Below are positions 7,427 through 12,301 of a stretch of DNA of 12,301 bases, piece after piece; positions within the stretch are counted from its first letter, which is position 1, and each line of letters begins with the position of its first letter. The notes below the pieces were generated by a model. That model was not told where the DNA came from. It was given only the letters and a program-made list of their open reading frames with translations, and did not search any database. This DNA is from Roseibacillus sp. GTDB taxonomy: Bacteria; Verrucomicrobiota; Verrucomicrobiia; Verrucomicrobiales; Akkermansiaceae. Both the position numbers and the translations under genes were made by a program. The stretch covers positions 4,952 to 17,252 of the forward strand of contig PBTP01000012.1 of NCBI GenBank assembly GCA_002729275.1, read 5' to 3'.

Positions 7427-7819
7427 ATGCATTTTGTCACTATTACTCACGAGCCTTCAGCCCCACCCACACCATCTCCCCAAGAGCAGAACACCACCTA
7501 CCGCAGACCCTCCTGCCGCGCCAAAAAAGAGAATGAAAACTTCCATCTTGCGATTGCCCTCCCGGGGGTCTCCCAGGAGAGCCTCACGGTCTCGCTGGAG
7601 AAGGACCTTCTCACCGTTCGGGCGGAACGGTGCTCTTCCAAACTTCAGACTAAAAAAACCTTCAGGAGCCATTCGGAGCCCAAAGGCTATCAGCTGAAGG
7701 CGCGTCTCCACCCCGATATGGACCCTGAGGCAATTAGCGCTCAACTCGAGGATGGCGTCCTGACCCTACTAATCTCAGAAAGAGAATCCGCTCGGATGCG
7801 GGTCATCCCGATCAATTAA
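7427..7819 (+). CDS. Divergent small heat-shock protein, Hsp20 family (second of two)
   Basis: A 130-residue protein with a short Pro/Ser-rich N-terminal arm and an alpha-crystallin domain at about 33-118. Visible features are ALPGV at 44-48, strand segment LTVSLEKDLLTVRAER, a GYQLKARLHPDMDPEAI stretch matching the loop and strand before the signature, and LEDGVLTLLI at 107-116. It ends in RVIPIN, a clear I-P-I motif (127-129) of the kind that docks into neighbouring subunits. It differs clearly from the upstream Hsp20, so the pair are old paralogues rather than a fresh duplication. No Shine-Dalgarno is visible; ATG 7427 is used. It is probably in one operon with the first Hsp20. Confidence 0.87.
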   Translation: MHFVTITHEPSAPPTPSPQEQNTTYRRPSCRAKKENENFHLAIALPGVSQESLTVSLEKDLLTVRAERCSSKLQTKKTFRSHSEPKGYQLKARLHPDMDPEAISAQLEDGVLTLLISERESARMRVIPIN

Positions 7820-7967
7820 ATCGCCCGCGCGATCTCTCGTCCTTTCCCACTCGGCCTGCACAAAGAGCCCAATCCTCCATTATCGAGGGCTCAAGGTCAC
7901 CGAGGAAGAGGTTTGGCTCGACACAGGCCTCATCTCACGCAGATTAGGGCGTATCCCATCGAGAACT

Positions 7968-8288
7968 ATGCATGAGGCAACCACCCAAATCCGCGGTTTT
8001 CTTCAATACATTGCGCTTCAATTCATCGATCACCCTGAGCAGGCGCAGCTACGGGTTGCCGAAATAGACTCGAATCACCTCTCTTTTCGCCTCATTCTCG
8101 ACCACAGCGACGTTGCGATGCTTATCGGTCGTGGCGGATTTACAGCCGGAGCAATACGCAGCGTCCTGAGTGCAGCTGCCGAGCGGCAGGGAATCAAGGT
8201 AACCCTGCGAATTCATTCCGTGGAGGAAGAGCAGCAGCGCATTGCTGAATTGGAGGCTAAAGAGATCGTTGACGACGGGCAGGGATAG
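7968..8288 (+). CDS. Single KH-domain RNA-binding protein, KhpA-like
   Basis: A 106-residue protein with one type II KH domain. The core LSFRLILDHSDVAMLIGRGG carries the GxxG loop as GRGG at 54-57, followed by the helix AGAIRSVLSAAAERQG and a strand KVTLRIHS. This matches the KhpA/YlqC family, small cytoplasmic RNA-binding proteins linked to sRNA and cell-envelope regulation in Firmicutes. Here there is an extra N-terminal helix and an acidic C-terminal tail (EEEQQRIAELEAKEI), making it longer than the usual 75-80 residues. It is not next to rpsP, the common KhpA neighbour. The frame stays open upstream of ATG 7968 but no other start codon was seen. It converges on lpxI, with 21 bases between. 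Confidence 0.82.
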   Translation: MHEATTQIRGFLQYIALQFIDHPEQAQLRVAEIDSNHLSFRLILDHSDVAMLIGRGGFTAGAIRSVLSAAAERQGIKVTLRIHSVEEEQQRIAELEAKEIVDDGQG

Positions 8289-8309
8289 AGCCCCGGGCCA
8301 ATCTTCTGG

Positions 8310-9152
8310 TTACTCGGCCGGCGAGAGCTCTTCCAATGCGTGAAGTGAGATGCGGTGCGTCTCACAGAGCTCCCGGACCTTCCCCATCCCAAGAACCAGA
8401 GTCTGCCGGGCTTCGATCACTACGGCCGAAACCCCAGAAGCCTGACAGGCAAGGATAGTATCAGGGCCCACCACCGGGACATCAAACCGGAGATCCTGGC
8501 CAGGTTTGGATACCTTAACCAGCTTCACGTTCTTCCCTTTTCCCAGATCTCCTCCACGCCGCACACATTTGTTTGTTCCCTCGAACGCCTCTACCGCCAG
8601 CACGGTGCCGTCCCTGACGATAACGGACTGCCCGATATCGAGTCTGCTGACCTCCTTGGCCATTCGAATCCCGTATGCCGCATCACTCAATCCGGCCTCA
8701 TCGAGCTTCGGCCCGAAGACTGGGCCCGGCCCTGGAAGATATTCCTCCAGATAAGTAGTGGAGGGCAACACCTCGATGCCTTCTTCTCCAAGATCCGCGG
8801 CCACCGCGCTGAACATCGTCTCGGCATTCCTCTCTTTCAGACTGGCAAGGATCTTAATCACCCGAAGATCCGGGCGGAGATCAAAAAGCCGGCCCGGAGT
8901 AATCTGGCCGATCATCACACATTCGCTAACCCCCTGCTGGTGGAAAAATTTGATCGGCTTGGCGAGCTGCCCAACCCGGAACCACTCAACGACCTCAACT
9001 TCCTCAGCTACTTCCGGTTCGGTCTCCCCTTTAAATGCCGCCATCACGATTCTGAGCCCCTTCTTCTTGGCAGCCTCGACAAAAGTCGCCGGGAATATTC
9101 CCCGACCCGCGATGATTCCGACCGTCCGCTGCTCCGACACAGCCTGATTCAA
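8310..9152 (-). CDS. lpxI: UDP-2,3-diacylglucosamine pyrophosphatase LpxI
   Basis: LpxI (DUF1009) hydrolyses UDP-2,3-diacylglucosamine to lipid X and UMP in lipid A synthesis, replacing LpxH in many bacteria. The 280 residues fit the family. Visible parts are the N-terminal domain opening IIAGRGIFP, the GQITPGRLFDLRPDL segment, DGTVLAVEAFEGTNKCVRRG at 181-200, and the C-terminal catalytic segment LRFDVPVVGPDT at 221-232, whose Asp224 matches the conserved Asp of this region. The end IEARQTLVLGMG is also family-like. The start is a TTG at 9152 because AGGAAGG sits at the right distance before it. A GTG at 9140 (276 residues) is the alternative. Its presence implies a Gram-negative outer membrane with lipid A. 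It is divergent from floA. Confidence 0.93.
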   Translation of the reverse strand: MNQAVSEQRTVGIIAGRGIFPATFVEAAKKKGLRIVMAAFKGETEPEVAEEVEVVEWFRVGQLAKPIKFFHQQGVSECVMIGQITPGRLFDLRPDLRVIKILASLKERNAETMFSAVAADLGEEGIEVLPSTTYLEEYLPGPGPVFGPKLDEAGLSDAAYGIRMAKEVSRLDIGQSVIVRDGTVLAVEAFEGTNKCVRRGGDLGKGKNVKLVKVSKPGQDLRFDVPVVGPDTILACQASGVSAVVIEARQTLVLGMGKVRELCETHRISLHALEELSPAE

Positions 9153-9157
9153 CCGCG

Positions 9158-9164
9158 CCTTCCT
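9158..9164 (-). promoter_or_regulatory. Shine-Dalgarno supporting the TTG start of lpxI
   Basis: On the minus strand AGGAAGG ends five bases before TTG 9152-9150, with its AGGA part eight bases away. This is the best ribosome binding site in the window and favours the unusual TTG over the in-frame GTG at 9140, which it precedes by 17 bases. Confidence 0.55.
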
Positions 9165-9195
9165 CTCTCTGCAAACTGAAAACTCGCACCCCCGC

Positions 9196-9223
9196 TTGCA
9201 TCAGGGCTTCACTCGCCTATGCT
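9196..9223 (+). promoter_or_regulatory. Possible promoter for floA
   Basis: TTGCAT (9196-9201) and TATGCT (9218-9223) are separated by 16 bases in the 89-base divergent gap between lpxI and floA. The -10 matches TATAAT at four of six positions and the -35 is weak. A small inverted repeat GCCTA-TGCT-TAGGC (9215-9228) overlaps the -10. Transcripts would have a very short leader before ATG 9242. Confidence 0.22.
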
Positions 9224-9241
9224 TAGGCAAATATCATTTCT

Positions 9242-10306
9242 ATGCAAAGCCTGATTCAATCCCAGCTCCTGGCCAATACCGACAGTAATGTCATCGTGCT
9301 TGGCGCTCTTGTCGCCGGAGCAGTTGCCGCCCTTGTTCTTGCCTTGGTGCTCCTGAAGTTCTTCGCCACCTGGTTCCGAGCCCGCCTCGCAAATGCCCCA
9401 GTGGCGTGGTCCAGCCTGATCGGGATGTTCTTCCGGAAAGTTCCTTACGGCATGATTACCGACAGCCGGATCTCAGCAGTCAAGGCCGGCCTTTCCTTCA
9501 CGACGGACCAACTCGAGGCTCACTACCTTGCTGGCGGCGACGTCCCGGACTTGGTCCTGGCCTGTATTGCAGCAGACAAGGCCGGGATCGACCTGAGCTT
9601 TGATCGGGCCTGCGCCATTGATCTTGCCACCAAGGACACCGGTAAGACCGTTCTTGAAGCCGTGAAAACCTCCATCAACCCGATGGTGATCGATTGTCCC
9701 AACCCTTCTTCCGGGGTCACAAAGATTACCGCAGTCGCCAAGGACGGGATCGGAGTCAACGTCCGGGGCCGGGTGACCGTACGCACAAATCTCGACCGCT
9801 TTGTCGGCGGAGCCACCGAAGAGACCATTGTGGCCAGGGTGGGGGAAGGAATTGTGACTTCCGTGGGCTCTGCGGCTTCCTATAAGGCCGTCCTGGAAAA
9901 CCCGGATAACATCTCCAAACTTGTTCTCGAGAAAGGCGTGGACGCTTCCACCGCATTCGAGATTCTTTCCATCGATATCGCCGACGTTGACATTGCCGAC
10001 AACGTGGGCGCCAGACTGCAGGCCGAGCAGGCCGAGGCCGACAAACAGGTCGCTCAAGCCAAGGCGGAGATGCGCCGAGCTGCTGCTGTGGCCTCCGAGC
10101 AGGAGATGGCTGCCCGCACTCAGGAGATGCGCGCCAATGTGGTCGCAGCCGAAGCCGAGGTTCCTCTCGCTATTTCTGAGGCTTTCCGTTCTGGCAATCT
10201 TGGGATCATGGATTATGTCCGCTACCAGAACGTGGAGGCAGACACTCAGATGCGCGAGTCTATCGCCGATGAGGGCAGCTCCGGGAACGAAGGCTCCCTG
10301 TCCTAG
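9242..10306 (+). CDS. floA: Flotillin-like protein FloA (SPFH family)
   Basis: FloA (YqfA type) is a membrane-anchored scaffold that oligomerises into foci and is linked to membrane fluidity and lipid-raft-like domains. The 354 residues are slightly longer than the usual 330. A hydrophobic hairpin or TM segment lies at about 17-41 ([20 protein letters not shown]). The SPFH core follows with [26 protein letters not shown] and [10 protein letters not shown]. After it comes the long Ala/Glu/Gln-rich helix ([20 protein letters not shown]) and the highly typical end [23 protein letters not shown]. No Shine-Dalgarno precedes ATG 9242. In Bacillus the partner is an NfeD-type protein encoded upstream. 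None is in this window, but a one-TM proline-rich protein gene follows after 51 bases. Confidence 0.96.
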   Translation: MQSLIQSQLLANTDSNVIVLGALVAGAVAALVLALVLLKFFATWFRARLANAPVAWSSLIGMFFRKVPYGMITDSRISAVKAGLSFTTDQLEAHYLAGGDVPDLVLACIAADKAGIDLSFDRACAIDLATKDTGKTVLEAVKTSINPMVIDCPNPSSGVTKITAVAKDGIGVNVRGRVTVRTNLDRFVGGATEETIVARVGEGIVTSVGSAASYKAVLENPDNISKLVLEKGVDASTAFEILSIDIADVDIADNVGARLQAEQAEADKQVAQAKAEMRRAAAVASEQEMAARTQEMRANVVAAEAEVPLAISEAFRSGNLGIMDYVRYQNVEADTQMRESIADEGSSGNEGSLS

Positions 10307-10357
10307 AAAACCCTCTCCTATCTCGAGACCACCTTTCCCGGATCGACCTCTCTCAAC

Positions 10358-10951
10358 ATGGACCAGCTTCTTGAGAACCCTCAGGCGATCTTCCTGCTGG
10401 TCTTCATGGCGATCGCCTTTCTCAAGTTTATTGGGAAAAACCTCAAGGGTGAAAACCCCGAGGAGGAATCGGAAAACCCGGCCGATCCATATGATTACGA
10501 ATCGGCCCGCGAGCAAGTTCTCAACGAGCAGCGCATCAATGGCCCTCCGGCAAGTCCCTCAGCAGAACAGGCACCCCGGAGCGCACCACAACAGCTCAGT
10601 ATTCTTGATTTCATCGTCCCAGCCGGCCCGCAGGATTCAGAGAAAGCAGCTCCTCCTCCCCTGCCCTCTTCCCGGGCCAAGACGCCAGACCTCCCAGATC
10701 CTGAGCCCGCTCGAGCAGCCACGCCCAAACCGCGGCCTGTTCTTAGCCCAGCCGAGGCTAAAGCTCTCGAGAGAGTAAAAAAGGGGGCGGCCCAGTCTGT
10801 TCCGAGATCACGAAACTTGCAGCGCCGTCCCATCCGGGAACAACTGGCGAGCCCCACCGCAGCCCGGGATGCCATCATCCTTGGAGAAATCCTCGGCCCT
10901 CCTAAGGGCCAGCAGCGATTCTCTCAGCTCGGTCCGCTTGACAACGGTTAA
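10358..10951 (+). CDS. One-TM proline-rich protein with C-terminal ILGEILGPPK motif, floA neighbour
   Basis: Function unknown. The 197 residues start with a short segment and one transmembrane helix at about 8-25 (PQAIFLLVFMAIAFLKFI). An acidic patch (ENPEEESENPADP) follows, then a long Pro/Ala/Ser-rich, probably disordered stretch (about 60-135) and a basic helix. The C-terminus is compact: REQLASPTAARDAIILGEIL at 160-179, then GPPK. From memory, similar endings occur in membrane proteins of Planctomycetes and Verrucomicrobia; this was not checked. The charge pattern suggests the C-terminal part is in the cytoplasm. It lies 51 bases after floA on the same strand and before tRNA-Leu, so it is probably cotranscribed with floA and may work with it; this role is inferred from position only. 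Confidence 0.82.
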   Translation: MDQLLENPQAIFLLVFMAIAFLKFIGKNLKGENPEEESENPADPYDYESAREQVLNEQRINGPPASPSAEQAPRSAPQQLSILDFIVPAGPQDSEKAAPPPLPSSRAKTPDLPDPEPARAATPKPRPVLSPAEAKALERVKKGAAQSVPRSRNLQRRPIREQLASPTAARDAIILGEILGPPKGQQRFSQLGPLDNG

Positions 10952-10981
10952 AGCGCCCGGAAGACTCCCCCCTCAGTCAAA

Positions 10982-11063
10982 GCCGGCGTGGCGGAATTGG
11001 TAGACGCGCGCGATTCAAAATCGCGTTCCCTCGGGAGTGTGGGTTCGATTCCCACCGCCGGTA
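10982..11063 (+). tRNA. tRNA-Leu (anticodon CAA)
   Basis: The 82-base sequence folds as a class II tRNA. The acceptor is GCCGGCG paired with CGCCGGT, followed by discriminator A. The anticodon stem CGCGA/TCGCG encloses loop TTCAAAA with anticodon CAA (reads UUG, Leu). The long variable arm is TCCC-TC-GGGA and the T-arm is GTGGG-TTCGATT-CCCAC. The first acceptor pair is G1-U72, a wobble. CCA is not encoded. The discriminator A and long variable arm both fit leucine. Confidence 0.97.
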
Positions 11064-11072
11064 GGCTGGACT

Positions 11073-11091
11073 CCCTATTTTTATAGGGTTT
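11073..11091 (+). terminator. Hairpin after tRNA-Leu
   Basis: CCCTAT (11073-11078) and ATAGGG (11083-11088) form a perfect 6-bp stem with a TTTT loop, followed by TTT, ten bases after the tRNA. It is a plausible terminator for the floA-to-tRNA transcript, although the trailing T-run is short. Confidence 0.5.
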
Positions 11092-11101
11092 GAGGCGAAA
11101 T

Positions 11102-11121
11102 GGTTACCAAAGGTTACCAAA
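11102..11121 (+). repeat. Tandem 10-bp direct repeat GGTTACCAAA x2
   Basis: GGTTACCAAA occurs twice without a gap, and each unit contains the palindrome GGTTACC. It lies about 40 bases after tRNA-Leu. It could be a protein binding site, such as an integrase or excisionase arm site, or chance. Confidence 0.6.
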
Positions 11122-11152
11122 ATGGGTTCTGAGTAGGCGCCTGAAGGCCGCG

Positions 11153-11251
11153 TCAGAAGCTAAACACAGCAGGCCTTACACTAGCACCAGATTGGCGCGC
11201 TAAGGTGTTAAAGACCACCCGAGCTGGAATTTTTTTTGCTCCGGCCCCCAT
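11153..11251 (-). CDS. Possible 32-residue basic small protein or gene remnant
   Basis: The minus-strand ATG 11251-11249 opens a 32-codon frame beginning MGAGAKKIPARVVFNTLARQ and ending in VFSF at the TGA 11153-11155. The frame is open upstream for 12 more codons to a TAG. The N-terminal half is basic and the composition is protein-like, but it includes an eight-A run and has no convincing ribosome binding site. It may be the 3' end of a decayed gene that started in another frame near 11315. No family recognised. Confidence 0.25.
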   Translation of the reverse strand: MGAGAKKIPARVVFNTLARQSGASVRPAVFSF

Positions 11252-11368
11252 CGGAGTCAGGCTTTTACCATTGCTCCTTCCTTGGGCGGCCTACACCAGA
11301 TTTTGGGGCTCCCATGCCTCAAGGGCAGCCGTCAACCTTGCAGGGTCGCACTCGGACCCTCGTCCCAC

Positions 11369-11782
11369 TCAAAAATGAGCGCCTTCGCTGCGGTCGTTGA
11401 AGAATTTGGCAAAGGTTCTTCGGAAGGAACGCCGTTTCCTGACTCCTCCAGGCTCATCAACACGGATCTTACGGTATTGATCCCAGAGGGCGGCACCGGC
11501 TGATTCCATTTCTAGAGGGTTAGGTTCCCGGTCAAAAAGGCTCGCATCCTGCCGGCGCAGGCTACGCTGGGTATTACTATCAGAAAGATAGGCAATAGCG
11601 CGGGCTGTGCCGTGCGGGACCGTAAAAGAGGTTTCCTCAGTGCCCTCACAGGTGGTCACAGTTTTCGTCGTCTGCCTAGCATGCAGGGTCAGAACGTCTT
11701 CAACTAGCTCCGCGCGGGTTTTACCTCGGAGATGTGCGATCACTTCAGATCGGGTGAGGTTTTGTAGCTCCATGTTCACCAT
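11369..11782 (-). CDS. Small basic protein of unknown function, overlapping the HTH gene
   Basis: From ATG 11782 there are 137 residues. An ATG at 11773 (MELQNLTRSEV) or at 11824 are alternatives. The first part is helical (LTRSEVIAHLRGKTRAELVEDVLTL). A middle strand-like part contains EETSFTVPHGTARAIAYLSDS, and the C-terminus is strongly basic (KRRSFRRTFAKF). No cysteine-cluster, enzymatic or membrane signature is visible, and I do not recognise the family. Its 5' end overlaps the 3' end of the HTH gene by about 37 bases in another frame, suggesting translational coupling as in phage or plasmid modules. Codon use looks less regular than in the neighbouring housekeeping genes, by eye only. 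Confidence 0.5.
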   Translation of the reverse strand: MVNMELQNLTRSEVIAHLRGKTRAELVEDVLTLHARQTTKTVTTCEGTEETSFTVPHGTARAIAYLSDSNTQRSLRRQDASLFDREPNPLEMESAGAALWDQYRKIRVDEPGGVRKRRSFRRTFAKFFNDRSEGAHF

Positions 11783-11987
11783 AAAGTTCAATTTTCCGTT
11801 TGAGGTCCGAGCGGGTAGTGGCATCGAGAAGAAGGGCGAGAAGCGGTCCGAGCTGTGACCCCTGACCCTTCAACCACTCGTAGAGTGCGTGAGGGTTTTC
11901 TATCGGAGCGCCCTCCGCGCGGAGGAATCGTAATCGCTGCCCGCTAACTCCGTAAACGTTTGCCAGAAGCTCGGAACTTACCTGCAT
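11745..11987 (-). CDS. Small helix-turn-helix DNA-binding protein, phage-like
   Basis: An 80-residue protein. Residues 4-26 (SSELLANVYGVSGQRLRFLR...) have the shape of a helix-turn-helix: a first helix ending in LA, then YGVS at the turn, then a recognition helix rich in Arg. A segment NPHALYEWLKGQGSQ follows and a basic helix RSDLKRKIEL. The pattern 'EGAP...ALYEWL' is reminiscent of Nu1-like small terminase subunits and other phage or island DNA-binding proteins. It could equally be an excisionase-type or MerR-like small regulator. ATG 11987 has no Shine-Dalgarno. Inverted repeats with the half-site TCTAA lie 40-110 bases upstream and could be its operator. Confidence 0.55.
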   Translation of the reverse strand: MQVSSELLANVYGVSGQRLRFLRAEGAPIENPHALYEWLKGQGSQLGPLLALLLDATTRSDLKRKIELYGEHGATKPHPI

Positions 11988-12027
11988 CTGGGAAGATTAA
12001 ATTCAGCAAGCTTTACTGCAATAGTTT

Positions 12028-12096
12028 TCTAACAACTTCTGTTAGATAAGAGGACATGACTAGTTTTAGGTCATCATGGATCTCTAACAGTTTAGA
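12028..12096 (-). promoter_or_regulatory. Operator-like pair of inverted repeats upstream of the HTH gene
   Basis: TCTAACA-ACTTC-TGTTAGA (12028-12046) is a perfect 7-bp inverted repeat. TCTAA-CAGT-TTAGA (12083-12096) is a second, 5-bp one with the same outer half-site, 36 bases further. Both lie in an AT-rich gap just upstream of the HTH gene start at 11987. The shared half-site suggests a protein binding region, perhaps for the HTH protein itself; this is inferred. Confidence 0.45.
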
Positions 12097-12192
12097 TTTT
12101 TTCCCTGCCGTGGCCCAACATTCCGATGGGCTTTTTGCTCCGTAGGGTTCCCGTGCTTGCCCTCTGCGCCTCAGGGGTGGTAGGAACTCGCC

Positions 12193-12301
12193 ATGAAGAA
12201 GCTCCTTGCTCTCCTTGTCGTCGCCCTCAGCTCCGTAACGCTCCACGCGCAGCAAGGATGGGACCAAGAAAATATAGACCCTAATACCGGACTGCGGACC
12301 G
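12193..12301 (+). CDS. Start of a secreted protein, cut by the window edge
   Basis: ATG 12193 opens a frame running off the right end. It starts MKKLLALLVVALSSVTLHAQ, a classic Sec signal peptide with two lysines, a Leu/Val core and a likely cleavage after HAQ or HA, followed by a polar mature start QGWDQENIDPNTG. AGGA ends seven bases before the ATG, a fair ribosome binding site. The function cannot be read from the 36 visible codons. It points away from the HTH patch, separated by about 200 bases, and may mark the return to ordinary chromosome. Confidence 0.7.
   Translation, partial: MKKLLALLVVALSSVTLHAQQGWDQENIDPNTGLRT

Larger units (their letters stand above)
11064..11368. other. Gene-poor stretch after tRNA-Leu
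   Basis: No convincing full-length gene. It holds a terminator-like hairpin, a 10-bp tandem repeat, an eight-T run at 11230-11237, and two short minus-strand frames in different phases. One has ATG near 11315 reading MGAPKSGVGRPRKEQW and then a stop. The other ends at 11153. These could be remains of one frameshifted gene. The location directly after a tRNA suits the edge of an integrated element. Confidence 0.4.

Noticed and set aside
8355..9179. Long plus-strand open frame opposite lpxI
   Set aside because: Antisense shadow of lpxI, which has full family motifs and a good ribosome binding site.
9473..10516. Long minus-strand open frame opposite floA
   Set aside because: It is the antisense shadow of floA and its neighbour: its Gly/His-rich composition follows from the codons of the real genes, and it has no recognisable domain.
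11231..11260. CTCCG...CGGAG hairpin next to an eight-T run as a terminator
   Set aside because: The T-run comes before the stem on the plus strand, and on the minus strand the stem is followed by As, so neither orientation makes a terminator.
12013..12267. Minus-strand 84-residue open frame whose end (KLLEIHDDLKLV...) looks protein-like
   Set aside because: It overlaps the signal-peptide gene at 12193 and the inverted repeats, and its N-terminal half is not protein-like. No good start was found nearer the protein-like end. A small remnant cannot be fully excluded.
11064..12301. Second copy of the tRNA-Leu 3' end (attachment-site duplication) or an integrase gene
   Set aside because: No repeat of the T-arm and acceptor sequence and no tyrosine- or serine-recombinase motif was found in this stretch.
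1..12301. CRISPR array, rRNA or insertion sequence
   Set aside because: No regularly spaced repeats, no rRNA-like sequence and no transposase frame or terminal inverted repeats were seen.

Overview
The window looks like chromosomal DNA of a Gram-negative bacterium of the PVC group, most likely Verrucomicrobiota (Opitutae/Puniceicoccales-like). This assignment is inference, based on a lipid A gene of the LpxI type, a FloA-type flotillin followed by a proline-rich membrane protein, a secreted LamG-like protein with a long charged coiled-coil tail, and many gene starts without a Shine-Dalgarno sequence. No database search was possible.

Layout. Positions 1-2499 hold three minus-strand genes for probably exported proteins: the cut start of a signal-peptide protein (1-68), a LamG/3-keto-disaccharide-hydrolase-like protein with a coiled-coil tail (264-1604), and a serine esterase/predicted peptidase of the alpha/beta-hydrolase fold (1735-2499). 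The last two are bracketed by an imperfect direct repeat of the rarA 5' region: a decayed copy at about 131-262 and the intact one at about 2609-2740. Then come rarA (+, 2669-4018), a strong minus-strand terminator with a UUCG tetraloop, a small Cys-containing helical protein resembling the DUF326 copper-binding bundle (-), and mnmA (-, 4713-5813). Positions 5917-8288 carry plus-strand genes: a two-TM protein of unknown function, two adjacent Hsp20-type small heat-shock proteins, and a single KH-domain RNA-binding protein. lpxI (-, TTG start) is divergent from floA (+, 9242-10306). floA is followed by a gene for a one-TM proline-rich protein with a distinctive C-terminal motif, and then by tRNA-Leu(CAA) at 10982-11063.

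Downstream of the tRNA (11064-12190) the DNA changes character. It has a hairpin, a 10-bp tandem repeat, short or possibly broken reading frames, two overlapping minus-strand genes (one with a phage-like helix-turn-helix), and two inverted repeats sharing the half-site TCTAA just upstream of them. This looks like a small accessory patch or remnant beside a tRNA gene, a classic integration site. No integrase and no copy of the tRNA 3' end are visible in the window. The window closes with the start of another signal-peptide protein (+, 12193 onward).

Most of the content is housekeeping: DNA repair (RarA), tRNA thiolation (MnmA), lipid A synthesis (LpxI), membrane organisation (FloA) and proteostasis (Hsp20 pair). 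The best candidates for something less well described are the FloA-linked proline-rich protein, the tRNA-Leu-linked patch with its operator-like repeats, and the duplicated rarA start flanking the two secreted-protein genes.
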